A DNA stretch of 64,000 nt from Paracoccus salsus (lineage in GTDB: Bacteria > Pseudomonadota > Alphaproteobacteria > Rhodobacterales > Rhodobacteraceae), in contig NZ_JAKGGD010000002.1 of NCBI RefSeq assembly GCF_021556615.1, positions 558,001 through 622,000 on the forward strand, given 5' to 3'. Position 1 is the stretch's first letter. Every line of letters starts with the position of its first letter. Positions 35,842 through 44,040 of this stretch are shown here, in pieces. Below the pieces are notes generated by a model. It made no database searches, was not told the origin of the DNA, and saw only the letters and a list, made by a program, of their open reading frames with translations. A program made the position numbers and the translations under genes.

Positions 35842-35920
35842 TCCATCCCCTCCGATAGACAGTGATGGCAAGGGACGCGCGAGGCGCGCGGCCCAACTTG
35901 TGCCTAACGTCGAACCAAAT

Positions 35921-35963
35921 CCGGTTCTGTGTCCCAGAGCACAGAAGAGGGGCCGGGAACCGG
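35921..35963. repeat. Interlocking inverted repeats (two mutually exclusive stems)
   Basis: CCGGTTC (35921-35927) can pair with GAACCGG (35957-35963), or TTCTGTG (35925-35931) can pair with CACAGAA (35940-35946) around TCCCAGAG. The two stems share the bases TTC, so only one can form fully. Alternative folds of this kind are seen in attenuators and small RNAs; no promoter is obvious. Confidence 0.4.
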
Positions 35964-36228
35964 TTAGTCATGAAGCATGAACCCGGATCGACCGGACGCT
36001 TCCCATTCGGTCCTGGCTTCGGATCCGGGTTCCGTGTTCTGACGGGTCGGGGGTGCGACACGTTGGGTAAAGAGTGTCTGGCCTGCGGCTTTTTCCTGGG
36101 GTGCGGGCCTGGCGGACGGCGGCTGGCAGGCGGCCGTCCGCTGGTTTCCTGCGCGATCACGCAACCATGCCGCAATCGGGTTCTGCCTTCACAAGCGAGT
36201 GATTTGCGGTCATGCTCAACCGGCAAGT

Positions 36229-36241
36229 TCGGATAATCCGA
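36229..36241 (+). promoter_or_regulatory. 13-bp palindrome over the -10 of the FAD oxidoreductase gene
   Basis: TCGGAT-A-ATCCGA is a perfect 6-1-6 palindrome containing GATAAT (36232-36237), a good -10 hexamer. The -35 position is weak (GTCATG). The site ends 26 nt before the ATG at 36268, so a bound factor would directly control this promoter. The Crp/Fnr-type regulator downstream is one candidate, but the half-site is not the classical TGTGA. Confidence 0.45.
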
Positions 36242-36267
36242 CATCTTTCCGGGTATGCGAGGTCGTG

Positions 36268-39216
36268 ATGCCATCGACGCCCCAGAAGATCGCGATCATC
36301 GGTGGCGGCGTCGGTGCGGTCACCGCCGCCTATGCGATCACGCAACTGCCCGACTGGCGCGATCGCTTTGACGTGACGCTGTACCAGATGGGATGGCGGC
36401 TGGGCGGCAAGGGTGCCAGCGGGCGGAATGCCGCGATGGGCGAGCGGATCGAGGAACACGGGCTGCATATCTGGGCCGGCTTCTACGACAACGCCTTTCG
36501 GTTGATGCGCGATTGCTACCAGACCCTTGTCAGCGAGGGGCTGCGCAAGCCCGACGCCCCGCTGGCCACGCTGGAACAGGCGTTCCACGGGCTGAACCAT
36601 TTCATGCTGGCCGAAGAGGTCGCACAGCCCGATGGCAGCAGGGCGCTTCACCCATGGCGGATCGATTTCGAGGCGAACGGCGAAAAGCCCGGCACCGGTG
36701 GCGTCGTCCCGTCGCCCTTCACGCTGTTCAAGATGCTGCTGGACCGGGTCGCGCAGATGATGGAACAGGCCGGCCAGACCAGCACGGTCGGCCATAGGGT
36801 GCCATCGCGATTTCACGCGACCTTCCGGGAGCGCGATCTTGGCCTGACGGCACCGACGCCGCTGCACCATCTCGGGGCGTATGCCCGCATCCTGCCCGAC
36901 GACGCCTCTCGTCACGGGCGCGGCGACCGCGCCGTGCTGGCGGCGCTGGCCGCCGAGGCGCAGGACTGGCATGGCGACGTGCTGGCTCGATTGCCGCAGG
37001 ACGATGCTGCGCGCCGCCTGCATTACCTCGTCAGCCTGTCGCTGGCCTTCGCTCGCGGCACCATCGCGGAGGGCTGTTTCCTTCAGGGCTTCGACGCCAT
37101 CGACGACTGGGAGATCAGCGACTGGCTGCTGCATCACGGCGCCGCGCGCGATGCGGTCTTCTCGGCCGTGTTCCGGGGCTGTTATGATTATGTGTTCGGC
37201 TATCCGGGCGGCGTCACCGATCATCGCAGTGTCGGGGCCGGGACCGCGATCCGGGGGCTGTTGCGGCTTGCCTTCTGCTACAAGGGCTCGCTGTTCTACA
37301 AGATGCAGGCCGGGATGGGCGACACGATCTTCGCGCCCTATTATCAGGTGCTGCGCCAGCGCGGCGTGAGGTTCCGTTTCTTCAATGCCGCGACACGGCT
37401 GGTCCTGGACGGGGATCGCAGCGGCGTCGCCGCAATCGAGATGGTCGAGCAGGCACGGGTCGCGGGCGACGAATACCATCCGCTGCGCGATGTGGCCGGG
37501 CTGCCCTGCTGGCCGTCAGAGCCGCTTTGGGACCAGATCAGCGACCATCCCGACACCGATTTCGAAAGCGAGAAGATGCCACCGCGCGGACGCCCCTACC
37601 GGCTGGATCGCGGCAAGGATTTCGATCAGCTGATCCTTGGCGCCTCGCTGGGGTCGATGCCCTATCTTGCGGACGCGTTGATCGCGGCTTCGCCGCGCTG
37701 GCAGCGGATGATGGACAAGGTGCAGACCGTCGCCACCCATGCCGCGCAGTTCTGGACCGACCGGACGCCCGAGGATCTGGGCTGGAACAAGCTTGTCGCC
37801 GCCCACAATCCCGGCCCGCAGACCGATCTTCAGACCGTCATCACCAGCTTTGCCGAACCGCTGGACACCTGGGCGGACATGAGCGATCTGCGCGGACGCG
37901 AGACATGGCCCGACCCGCCGCCCAAAGCCATCGCGTATTTCTGCAGCCCGGCCCGCGACGCGGACATCGAATCCGGCAGCATGCAGCAGCGCACCCGGAA
38001 ATGGGCGGACAGCCAGCTGGTGCGCATGTGGCCGGACGCATCGAAGGACGGGCGGTTCGACGCACGGATCCTGCACGCGATCAACGGCGGCGATGACGAC
38101 GCCCGCTTCTCCGCGCAGTATTTCCGCGAGAACCTCTACGGTTCCGAACGCTATGTCCTGTCGGTTCCGGGCAGCGTGCAATACCGGCTGCCACCGGACG
38201 GGTCGGGCTTCGACAACCTCTACCTGGCGGGCGACTGGACGCGCTGCGGCATCAATGCGGGCTGTGTCGAGGCTGCCACCATCTCGGGGTTGATGGCCGC
38301 GCGCGGGCTGACCGGCGCCGATATCGGGATCGTCGGCGAGGGCGATCTGGCCCCCGATCACGGGCCCGGCGACTCGGCGCGTCTGGCCAGCCCCTATGCC
38401 CAGACCGCCCCCTGGCCGCTGACACCGTTCTACGGCACGGGCAGCATCGACGGCTTCTTCAGCTTTCATGCCGTCGACGCCACCGCTCTGGAGGCCGTTC
38501 TGCCCGACGGCATGCACCTGCTGCCCCAGCCCCTGACACCGGCCGGAACCCATCCTGTCGCGATCCTGGCCAACCAGCAGGTCGGCGTAAGGCTGTCGGT
38601 CCTGCCGCGGCTGCTGGGCTATCGCGACTATTTCGAGGCGATCGTCGCGGTCAACTGGGTCGGGATCGAGGGACAGGACGGCATCTTCAGCTACCTGCCG
38701 AACCTTTATCTGAACAGTCGCGCGCCGCAGCTGGCCGGTGTCTGGATGTATGGGTTCAACAAGCGCATGGGCAGGTTGCAGATGGGCGAAGGCAGCTACA
38801 GCGTCGCTTCGCCGGCCGGAGAGCCGATCTGGTCGGGACGCTACCAGCAGCCCGGCCTGGCACAGCCGCTGATGGATTCACCCGAATGTGCGGCTGTCGA
38901 GGCCCTGTGTCAGCAGGTCGTGGCCAGCCGCAGCCGGGTCGGCGGCGGCTGGCATTTCTCGGCCTTTGATTTCAACCTGACCTCGGCGAGGGTCGCGCCC
39001 GTCTCGGCCCGGATCGAGGTCGCGTACCCGCCTCTTGCCAATCTGCCGGCGGGCGCATTGCAGGCGCGACCGCTGTCGATGCAGCCGGGCAAGGCAGCAC
39101 CGCGCGATCATCGCCTGCCCGGCGCCTTCCGGATCTGGACCAGCTGGACGCTTTCGAATCCGTTCGACAGCCGACGCCTGGCGATGCTAGAGGCAAGCAG
39201 GTCACGCCTGCCTTGA
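36268..39216 (+). CDS. FAD-dependent oxidoreductase fused to acetoacetate-decarboxylase-like domain
   Basis: 982-residue fusion. Residues about 5-690 are a phytoene-desaturase-like flavoprotein: KIAIIGGGVGAVTAAYAI is the FAD-binding loop, GWRLGGKGASGRN the second nucleotide motif, and DNLYLAGDWTRCGINAGCVE the C-terminal FAD motif. Residues about 715-982 resemble acetoacetate decarboxylase: FYGTGSIDGFFSFH, then MYGFNKRMGR, in which Lys832 sits where ADC has its Schiff-base lysine. Substrate unknown; a lipid- or terpenoid-like hydrophobic compound is suggested by the desaturase family. ATG 36268 follows GAGG. The cyclase gene begins 24 nt after its stop, so the three following genes are probably one operon. 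Confidence 0.8.
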   Translation: MPSTPQKIAIIGGGVGAVTAAYAITQLPDWRDRFDVTLYQMGWRLGGKGASGRNAAMGERIEEHGLHIWAGFYDNAFRLMRDCYQTLVSEGLRKPDAPLATLEQAFHGLNHFMLAEEVAQPDGSRALHPWRIDFEANGEKPGTGGVVPSPFTLFKMLLDRVAQMMEQAGQTSTVGHRVPSRFHATFRERDLGLTAPTPLHHLGAYARILPDDASRHGRGDRAVLAALAAEAQDWHGDVLARLPQDDAARRLHYLVSLSLAFARGTIAEGCFLQGFDAIDDWEISDWLLHHGAARDAVFSAVFRGCYDYVFGYPGGVTDHRSVGAGTAIRGLLRLAFCYKGSLFYKMQAGMGDTIFAPYYQVLRQRGVRFRFFNAATRLVLDGDRSGVAAIEMVEQARVAGDEYHPLRDVAGLPCWPSEPLWDQISDHPDTDFESEKMPPRGRPYRLDRGKDFDQLILGASLGSMPYLADALIAASPRWQRMMDKVQTVATHAAQFWTDRTPEDLGWNKLVAAHNPGPQTDLQTVITSFAEPLDTWADMSDLRGRETWPDPPPKAIAYFCSPARDADIESGSMQQRTRKWADSQLVRMWPDASKDGRFDARILHAINGGDDDARFSAQYFRENLYGSERYVLSVPGSVQYRLPPDGSGFDNLYLAGDWTRCGINAGCVEAATISGLMAARGLTGADIGIVGEGDLAPDHGPGDSARLASPYAQTAPWPLTPFYGTGSIDGFFSFHAVDATALEAVLPDGMHLLPQPLTPAGTHPVAILANQQVGVRLSVLPRLLGYRDYFEAIVAVNWVGIEGQDGIFSYLPNLYLNSRAPQLAGVWMYGFNKRMGRLQMGEGSYSVASPAGEPIWSGRYQQPGLAQPLMDSPECAAVEALCQQVVASRSRVGGGWHFSAFDFNLTSARVAPVSARIEVAYPPLANLPAGALQARPLSMQPGKAAPRDHRLPGAFRIWTSWTLSNPFDSRRLAMLEASRSRLP

Positions 39217-39240
39217 GGGGTCGGGCTGAAGGGAAAGACG

Positions 39241-42200
39241 ATGTCGGTGACCGTCAACCGTGGCATTCCGGATCAGAGAGGCGAGCGTCGCCAGGTCACA
39301 GCGCTGTTCGTTGACGTGGTCGGATTCAGCAGCTTTGCCAGCACCGCCGACGCCGAGGACCTGCAGGACTGGCTGGACCATTTCTATCGTCGAGCGCGCG
39401 CGATCGTCGAAACCGGCGGCGGAGAAATCACCGAGTTCCTCGGGGACGGGATCGTCGCGGTCTTCGGCCTCTCGCGCGCCGAGGAGCTGGCCGCCCGAAA
39501 GGCCGTCGAAGCCGCGCTCTCGGTCGTGACATTGCCCCGGTTCCTGTTTCCCGACGGCACGGCGGTCTCGCTGCGCGCCGGCGTCGCCACCGGCGAGGTC
39601 GCGACGCGTGCACACGACTCAGCCGACGGCTCGCTGCCGCGCATGACCGGAATGGTGACGACGCTCGCCCAAAGGCTGCAGACGGCAGCCGCCCCGGGCG
39701 AGGTGCTGATCGCCGCCGAGACACGCGCATTGCTGCGCGGTGCGCTGCGGCTTTCAGCGCGCGCCGATACGCCGTTGAAGGGTTTCGGCACCGTCACCGT
39801 CTATCGGGTTGATCCCGGTATCCCGGTCGCCCACTCCAGCCGCGATGCCGCGCACCGCCCCTTCGTCGGTCGGCATCGCGAACGCAGCCGCATCCTGTCC
39901 AAGTCGGACCGCCCGTGCCTTCTGGTCGGCCCGGCCGGGATCGGCAAGACCGCGCTGGCCGGCACGTTCCTTCAGGATGGCATGCCCTGTGCGATCTTCC
40001 AGGCCGACCCGCTTCATAGCGGCGAGGGGCTTGCCCCCTTCCGCCAATGGCTTCGGTCGCGGTTCGGCGGCGTCCAGCCCGCGATCTCGGAACTGCGCGC
40101 AGGCTTTCCCGGCCTGTCCGACGACGCGATCCTGTGCCTCGCGCTGGTTCTGGACCTGCCGCAGGGGCAGGCGCTGCTGGCCCGATTCGCCAGCAACGCT
40201 CTGCGCGACCGGATCGAGGCGAGCCTGTCACAGGCGATCCGCGACCGGCTGCCCGACGGCGTGCTGCTGGTCGAGGATCTGCACTGGCTGGACAGCGCCA
40301 GCTTTGGCGTGCTGCGCCGCCTGGTCCGCGACCTGCGGGACGGTCCGCAACGGCTGCTGATGACCAGCCGCGAAACGGTCAAGATCGCCCGCCACCTGTC
40401 CGATCTGCCGGTCGAGATCATCGGCATCGACGCCTTCGCCCCCGAGGAATCGGAGGCCTATCTCGATGCATGTGGCCATGTCGGCATCGCCCCCGAAACC
40501 CGCGACGATGTCATTCGCCACGCGGGCGGGGTGCCGCTGTTTCTGGAACAGCTTGTCAGGCATGCATTACAGCGAAGCCCGACGCGCGACGGTCTTCCCG
40601 CGACGCTCAGCGATCTGCTGACCGAACGGATCGACGCCGCCGGCCCTGCCCGCCAGGTGCTGCTGAAGGCGTCGGTGCTGGGTCGCAGCTTCTCGCAGCG
40701 CCTGCTGGAGGCACTGGCCGCCGCGGATGCCGACACCCCGCAGATGCTGGAAGAGGCGCATCGGGCCGATCTGGTTCACCCGACGGGCACCGATCGCTGG
40801 TCGTTCAGCCACGCGCTGCTGCATCGCGCCGCCTACCGGCTGCTGCTGCGCGGCACCCGCGAGGCGCTGCATGCCCGCGTGGCCGAACTGCTTCAGGGCG
40901 AATGCGCCGATCTGGTCGAGGCCGGTCCCGCACTGCTGGCCAGTCATCAGAGCCGTGCGAAGCGGCATCTGCCTGCCGCCCGCAGCTATCTTGCGGCCAG
41001 TCAGCAGGCGTTGCTGCGCGGTGCATTCGCCGATGCCGAGGAGCATGCCCGCGCCGCGCTGGAAATGTGCGCGCAGTCCGGCGGCGGCGCGCCGGAACGG
41101 AGCCAACTGGAAATCGCCGGTCACACCGCGCTTGGATCGACCCTGATGCAATCGCAGGGCTACGCAGCCGCGCCAGTCCGCACCGCCTTCGCCGAGGTGC
41201 TGCGACTGGCCAGCGATGATGCCGCCTTCGGCCGGGGCGGCAACGGCGCGGCGCTGTTCGGCAGCTACTCGCACGCGATCATCGCCGGCGACCGCCAGGG
41301 CGCGGACGACCTGTGCAGGCTGCTGATCGAGGCGGCCGAGGGCGCGGAACGGGACATGCGACCGGATCGCGTGCAGATCCGCCTCGCCGCCGAGGCTGCG
41401 GCGAATTGCGGCTGCTTCTACGCGGGTGATTTCCGCGACCAGCTCGTTCATATCGCCCGCATCCGGCAGCTCTACAGGCTTGAAATCCACGCGCCGATGA
41501 TCGCGCAATACGGCATGGACATCTTTGCGGCCGCGCAGATGTTCGAGGTCCCGGCGCGGGTCTTCTGCGGCGAGACCGGCGGTCTGACCGATCTGCTGGC
41601 CGAAACGGACAGGCATCAGCAGGCGCTGAACATTCCGGTGATGCAGCCCTATGCGCTGATCTGGGGCAGCGTTCCGCTGCATGCGGCGGGCCGCAGCGAC
41701 GAGGCGATGGCGCGGCTGCAACGCGGGCTGGCCATCGCATCCGAACAGGGCGCCGAGTTCTGGTTGCTGATCGGGCAATGCTGGCAGCATGTCATCAATC
41801 CCGCTCAAAGCGACAGCCAGGCGGGCCGCGACGCCTTCCGGCAGGCCATCGAGACGCTGCGCGCGATCGGCGCGTTGATCGGGCTGCCCTATTTCCAGGC
41901 CCACTATGCCGCAGCCCTGGCGCGCGCAGGCTGTCTGCAAGAGGCCTTCGCCGTGTCTCGGTCGGCGGTCGAAGACGGCAGTCGCTCGCGACTTTGGTGC
42001 TGGCAGGCCGAAACGCTGCGGCTGCACGCCGCCATGACGCACCGCATAGGCCGGACCGAGGACGCGGCACGCGTCCTGCGGCAGGCGATTTCGCTTGCCG
42101 ACGCACAGGGCGCGCGCCTGTGGCAGCTGCGCGCCGCGCTGGACCTGGCGGACCTGCCGGATGGCGACGGCGCGGCGGCGCGCGAAGCGCGGGCGTATTT

Positions 42201-42258
42201 TTCAGTCGATGCGGCCCTGCCCGAACTGAACGGCGGCCGGGTTCCGCTGGCGGGCTGA
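39241..42258 (+). CDS. Class III nucleotide cyclase-like / STAND NTPase / TPR protein
   Basis: 1005-residue multidomain protein. Residues 15-180 form a class III cyclase homology domain with both metal aspartates (Asp25 in LFVDVVGFSS, Asp69 in FLGDGIVAVFG). The adenine-specifying Lys is Glu65, the adenine-specifying Asp is Met138 and the transition-state Asn is Thr141 (GMVTTLAQRLQ); only Arg145 remains. Residues about 205-480 are an AAA/STAND NTPase with Walker A GPAGIGKT (230-237) and Walker B LLVEDLHW (342-349). The remainder is helical TPR-like repeats. Cyclase activity is therefore doubtful or of altered specificity. Nine nt separate it from the Crp/Fnr gene. Confidence 0.85.
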   Translation: MSVTVNRGIPDQRGERRQVTALFVDVVGFSSFASTADAEDLQDWLDHFYRRARAIVETGGGEITEFLGDGIVAVFGLSRAEELAARKAVEAALSVVTLPRFLFPDGTAVSLRAGVATGEVATRAHDSADGSLPRMTGMVTTLAQRLQTAAAPGEVLIAAETRALLRGALRLSARADTPLKGFGTVTVYRVDPGIPVAHSSRDAAHRPFVGRHRERSRILSKSDRPCLLVGPAGIGKTALAGTFLQDGMPCAIFQADPLHSGEGLAPFRQWLRSRFGGVQPAISELRAGFPGLSDDAILCLALVLDLPQGQALLARFASNALRDRIEASLSQAIRDRLPDGVLLVEDLHWLDSASFGVLRRLVRDLRDGPQRLLMTSRETVKIARHLSDLPVEIIGIDAFAPEESEAYLDACGHVGIAPETRDDVIRHAGGVPLFLEQLVRHALQRSPTRDGLPATLSDLLTERIDAAGPARQVLLKASVLGRSFSQRLLEALAAADADTPQMLEEAHRADLVHPTGTDRWSFSHALLHRAAYRLLLRGTREALHARVAELLQGECADLVEAGPALLASHQSRAKRHLPAARSYLAASQQALLRGAFADAEEHARAALEMCAQSGGGAPERSQLEIAGHTALGSTLMQSQGYAAAPVRTAFAEVLRLASDDAAFGRGGNGAALFGSYSHAIIAGDRQGADDLCRLLIEAAEGAERDMRPDRVQIRLAAEAAANCGCFYAGDFRDQLVHIARIRQLYRLEIHAPMIAQYGMDIFAAAQMFEVPARVFCGETGGLTDLLAETDRHQQALNIPVMQPYALIWGSVPLHAAGRSDEAMARLQRGLAIASEQGAEFWLLIGQCWQHVINPAQSDSQAGRDAFRQAIETLRAIGALIGLPYFQAHYAAALARAGCLQEAFAVSRSAVEDGSRSRLWCWQAETLRLHAAMTHRIGRTEDAARVLRQAISLADAQGARLWQLRAALDLADLPDGDGAAAREARAYFSVDAALPELNGGRVPLAG

Positions 42259-42267
42259 CGGTCACGG

Positions 42268-42945
42268 ATGGCAGCCAGCCTGCTCACATATGACCTGCCT
42301 CTGCTGGAGGGGCTGACCGAAGCGGATCTTCGCGACCTGAACATCCGCAGCCACGTCACGCAGCTTTCAGCCTGGCAGACGCTGTTCCAGCAAAGCGACG
42401 CCGACAGCGACGTGTATTTCCTGATCTCGGGCGCGCTGATGGCAATTCACTGGGCCGAGGACGGGCGCGAGATCATCTTCACGCGGTTCCAGCGCGGCGA
42501 GCATTTCGGGGAACTGGCGGCGCTGGACGGGGACAGGCGCTCTCTGGCGGTGGTCGCGCGCGAAGCGTCTCGGGTGCTGGTGCTGGAACGGCACTCGTTC
42601 CTGTTGCTGATCGACCGCCTGCCGCAAGTTCGCGAAAGACTGTTCCGCGCGCTCACCGCCCGCATCCGCCTGCTGACGCAACGCAACCTGCAACTGGTGA
42701 CTCAAAGCGTCGAAGAGCGGGTCCGCGCCTATCTGCTGTCGGTCGCGTTCGAACGGGGGCGCCTGCATCCCGGCGCCGTGATCGAGGACATGCCCACGCA
42801 TTCCGAGATCGCCGCCAGCATCGGCGCAAACCGCGAGATTGTCAGTCGTGTCATGTCGCAGCTGCGCCGCGAAGGGCTGATCAGAACCGGCCGACGGCGA
42901 ATCGAATTGCTGGATCCCGGCGGGCTCGCGGCCGTGCAGCACTAG
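42268..42945 (+). CDS. Crp/Fnr-family transcriptional regulator
   Basis: 225-residue regulator: cyclic-nucleotide-binding beta-barrel (about 10-125), dimerisation helix, and Crp-type winged helix (HSEIAASIGANREIVSRVMSQLRREG, about 172-198). The phosphate-binding cassette reads HFGELAALDGDRRSLAVVA, close to the FGExxLL...RSA pattern, so cyclic-nucleotide binding is plausible. No N-terminal cysteines for an iron-sulfur cluster are present, which argues against Fnr. It follows the cyclase-like gene by nine nt and is the natural reader of any nucleotide it makes. Confidence 0.88.
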   Translation: MAASLLTYDLPLLEGLTEADLRDLNIRSHVTQLSAWQTLFQQSDADSDVYFLISGALMAIHWAEDGREIIFTRFQRGEHFGELAALDGDRRSLAVVAREASRVLVLERHSFLLLIDRLPQVRERLFRALTARIRLLTQRNLQLVTQSVEERVRAYLLSVAFERGRLHPGAVIEDMPTHSEIAASIGANREIVSRVMSQLRREGLIRTGRRRIELLDPGGLAAVQH

Positions 42946-43197
42946 CATCGCGCCGCCGTTCGGCCCCGGCTTCGCCTTCATCGTCGTCCCGCTGGCGGGC
43001 CTGATCGCGCCACTGCTGCCGGCAAGACACGACCAACCGGCCGGTTGCCGGGGTCGCGGCCGGTTTCGGCGCCCTCACGGAGCTGATGATCCGCACCACG
43101 ACCGCCCGAAAATGGGCTTGCCGATTTTCCTTGCTTTTCCCGCCGCTCGTATCAGACTGCGAGACATGGTCCCGTATGATGAAACGCGCTGGCCCCG

Positions 43198-43956
43198 ATG
43201 CACCTGGATCGTCTGATCACGATCCTCGAGGTCGTCGCGGTCGCCGGTCGGCCCGTGTCGGCATCCGAGATCCAGAAGATCACGGGTTTGCCCAAGCCGA
43301 CCTGCTACAGGCTCATCCAGACACTTGAGGATCATGGTCTGATCGCGATACCATCAGGTGACGGGCGCGTGGCGATCGGCGATCGCCTGATCCGCATTGC
43401 GCTTCTTGGCAAGTCCGATGTGGATGCGCGCAAGGCGACTGCACCGCTTCTCAAGGCGGCGGCGATCCAGTTCAACGAAACCGTGTTTCTTTCGCGGTTT
43501 CGAAACAACCAGGTCGAGATCATCCATGTCGAGACCCCCGATGATCCGCAGCGTGCCTTCGTCCACCCTGGGCTGGGTGTCCGCCCGATGCATGCCTGCT
43601 CCTGTTCAAAGGCCATCGCGGCCTTTGCCGAGCGGGAATTCCAGGACTCGATCATCAGTCACGGCATGAAGGCCTATACCGAGAACACCAAGACGACCGA
43701 GGCAGAGCTGCGTGCGGAATTCGATCGGATCGTCGCGCGCGGTTTTGCCGATTGCGACCAGGAGATCGACATCGGAATCGCCAGCGTGGCTGCGCCGGTC
43801 TCGATCGGCAAGATCGGCGCGACATTCAGCGTGGGCGCCGTTGGTCCGATCCGACGCTTCGGCAAGGCTTACCGGTCCGAAATCGGGCTCAAGCTGATAG
43901 ACTTGGCCGGCCGCGTCAGCGGCGCCATCCAGCTTTGCAACGTGGCCGAGGTTTGA
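43198..43956 (+). CDS. IclR-family transcriptional regulator
   Basis: 252-residue IclR regulator with an N-terminal winged helix (VSASEIQKITGLPKPTCYRL, about 19-38) and a C-terminal effector domain (about 75-250). Cys residues in MHACSCSKAIAAF and in FADCDQEIDIGIASVA line the usual effector pocket. It lies 84 nt upstream of methanethiol oxidase in the same direction, so local control of sulfur-compound or related catabolism is likely. ATG 43198 has no strong ribosome site. The 252 nt before it contain a 12-nt palindrome AACCGGCCGGTT at 43035-43046. Confidence 0.9.
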   Translation: MHLDRLITILEVVAVAGRPVSASEIQKITGLPKPTCYRLIQTLEDHGLIAIPSGDGRVAIGDRLIRIALLGKSDVDARKATAPLLKAAAIQFNETVFLSRFRNNQVEIIHVETPDDPQRAFVHPGLGVRPMHACSCSKAIAAFAEREFQDSIISHGMKAYTENTKTTEAELRAEFDRIVARGFADCDQEIDIGIASVAAPVSIGKIGATFSVGAVGPIRRFGKAYRSEIGLKLIDLAGRVSGAIQLCNVAEV

Positions 43957-44040
43957 GGAGGCGACGGCCACGCCGCCAAGAAGAAAGGTCGAACCAGACC
44001 AACTGCCCGTGACGGGCCCATTCATTCAAGGGAGGACGAC

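Larger units (their letters stand above)
35842..36267. other. 426-nt divergent regulatory region with several dyads
   Basis: Separates the collar gene (leftward) from the FAD oxidoreductase gene (rightward). It holds interlocking inverted repeats at 35921-35963, a 9-bp hairpin at 36112-36141 (GCGGACGGC/GCCGTCCGC, 12-nt loop), a TCAC-N6-GTGA repeat at 36189-36202, and the palindrome at 36229-36241. No gene is supported; frames through it are low complexity. Confidence 0.55.

Noticed and set aside
32440..35865. A very long open frame on the plus strand (over 1100 codons) opposite the decarboxylase, and similar ones opposite glgX, glgP-side genes and the 757-aa gene
   Set aside because: High third-position GC removes stop codons from antisense frames. 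The translations lack family motifs, and the opposite strand holds clear conserved enzymes.
39241..42258. Simple label as adenylate cyclase
   Set aside because: Adenine-specifying and transition-state residues are replaced, so the activity cannot be asserted from the sequence.
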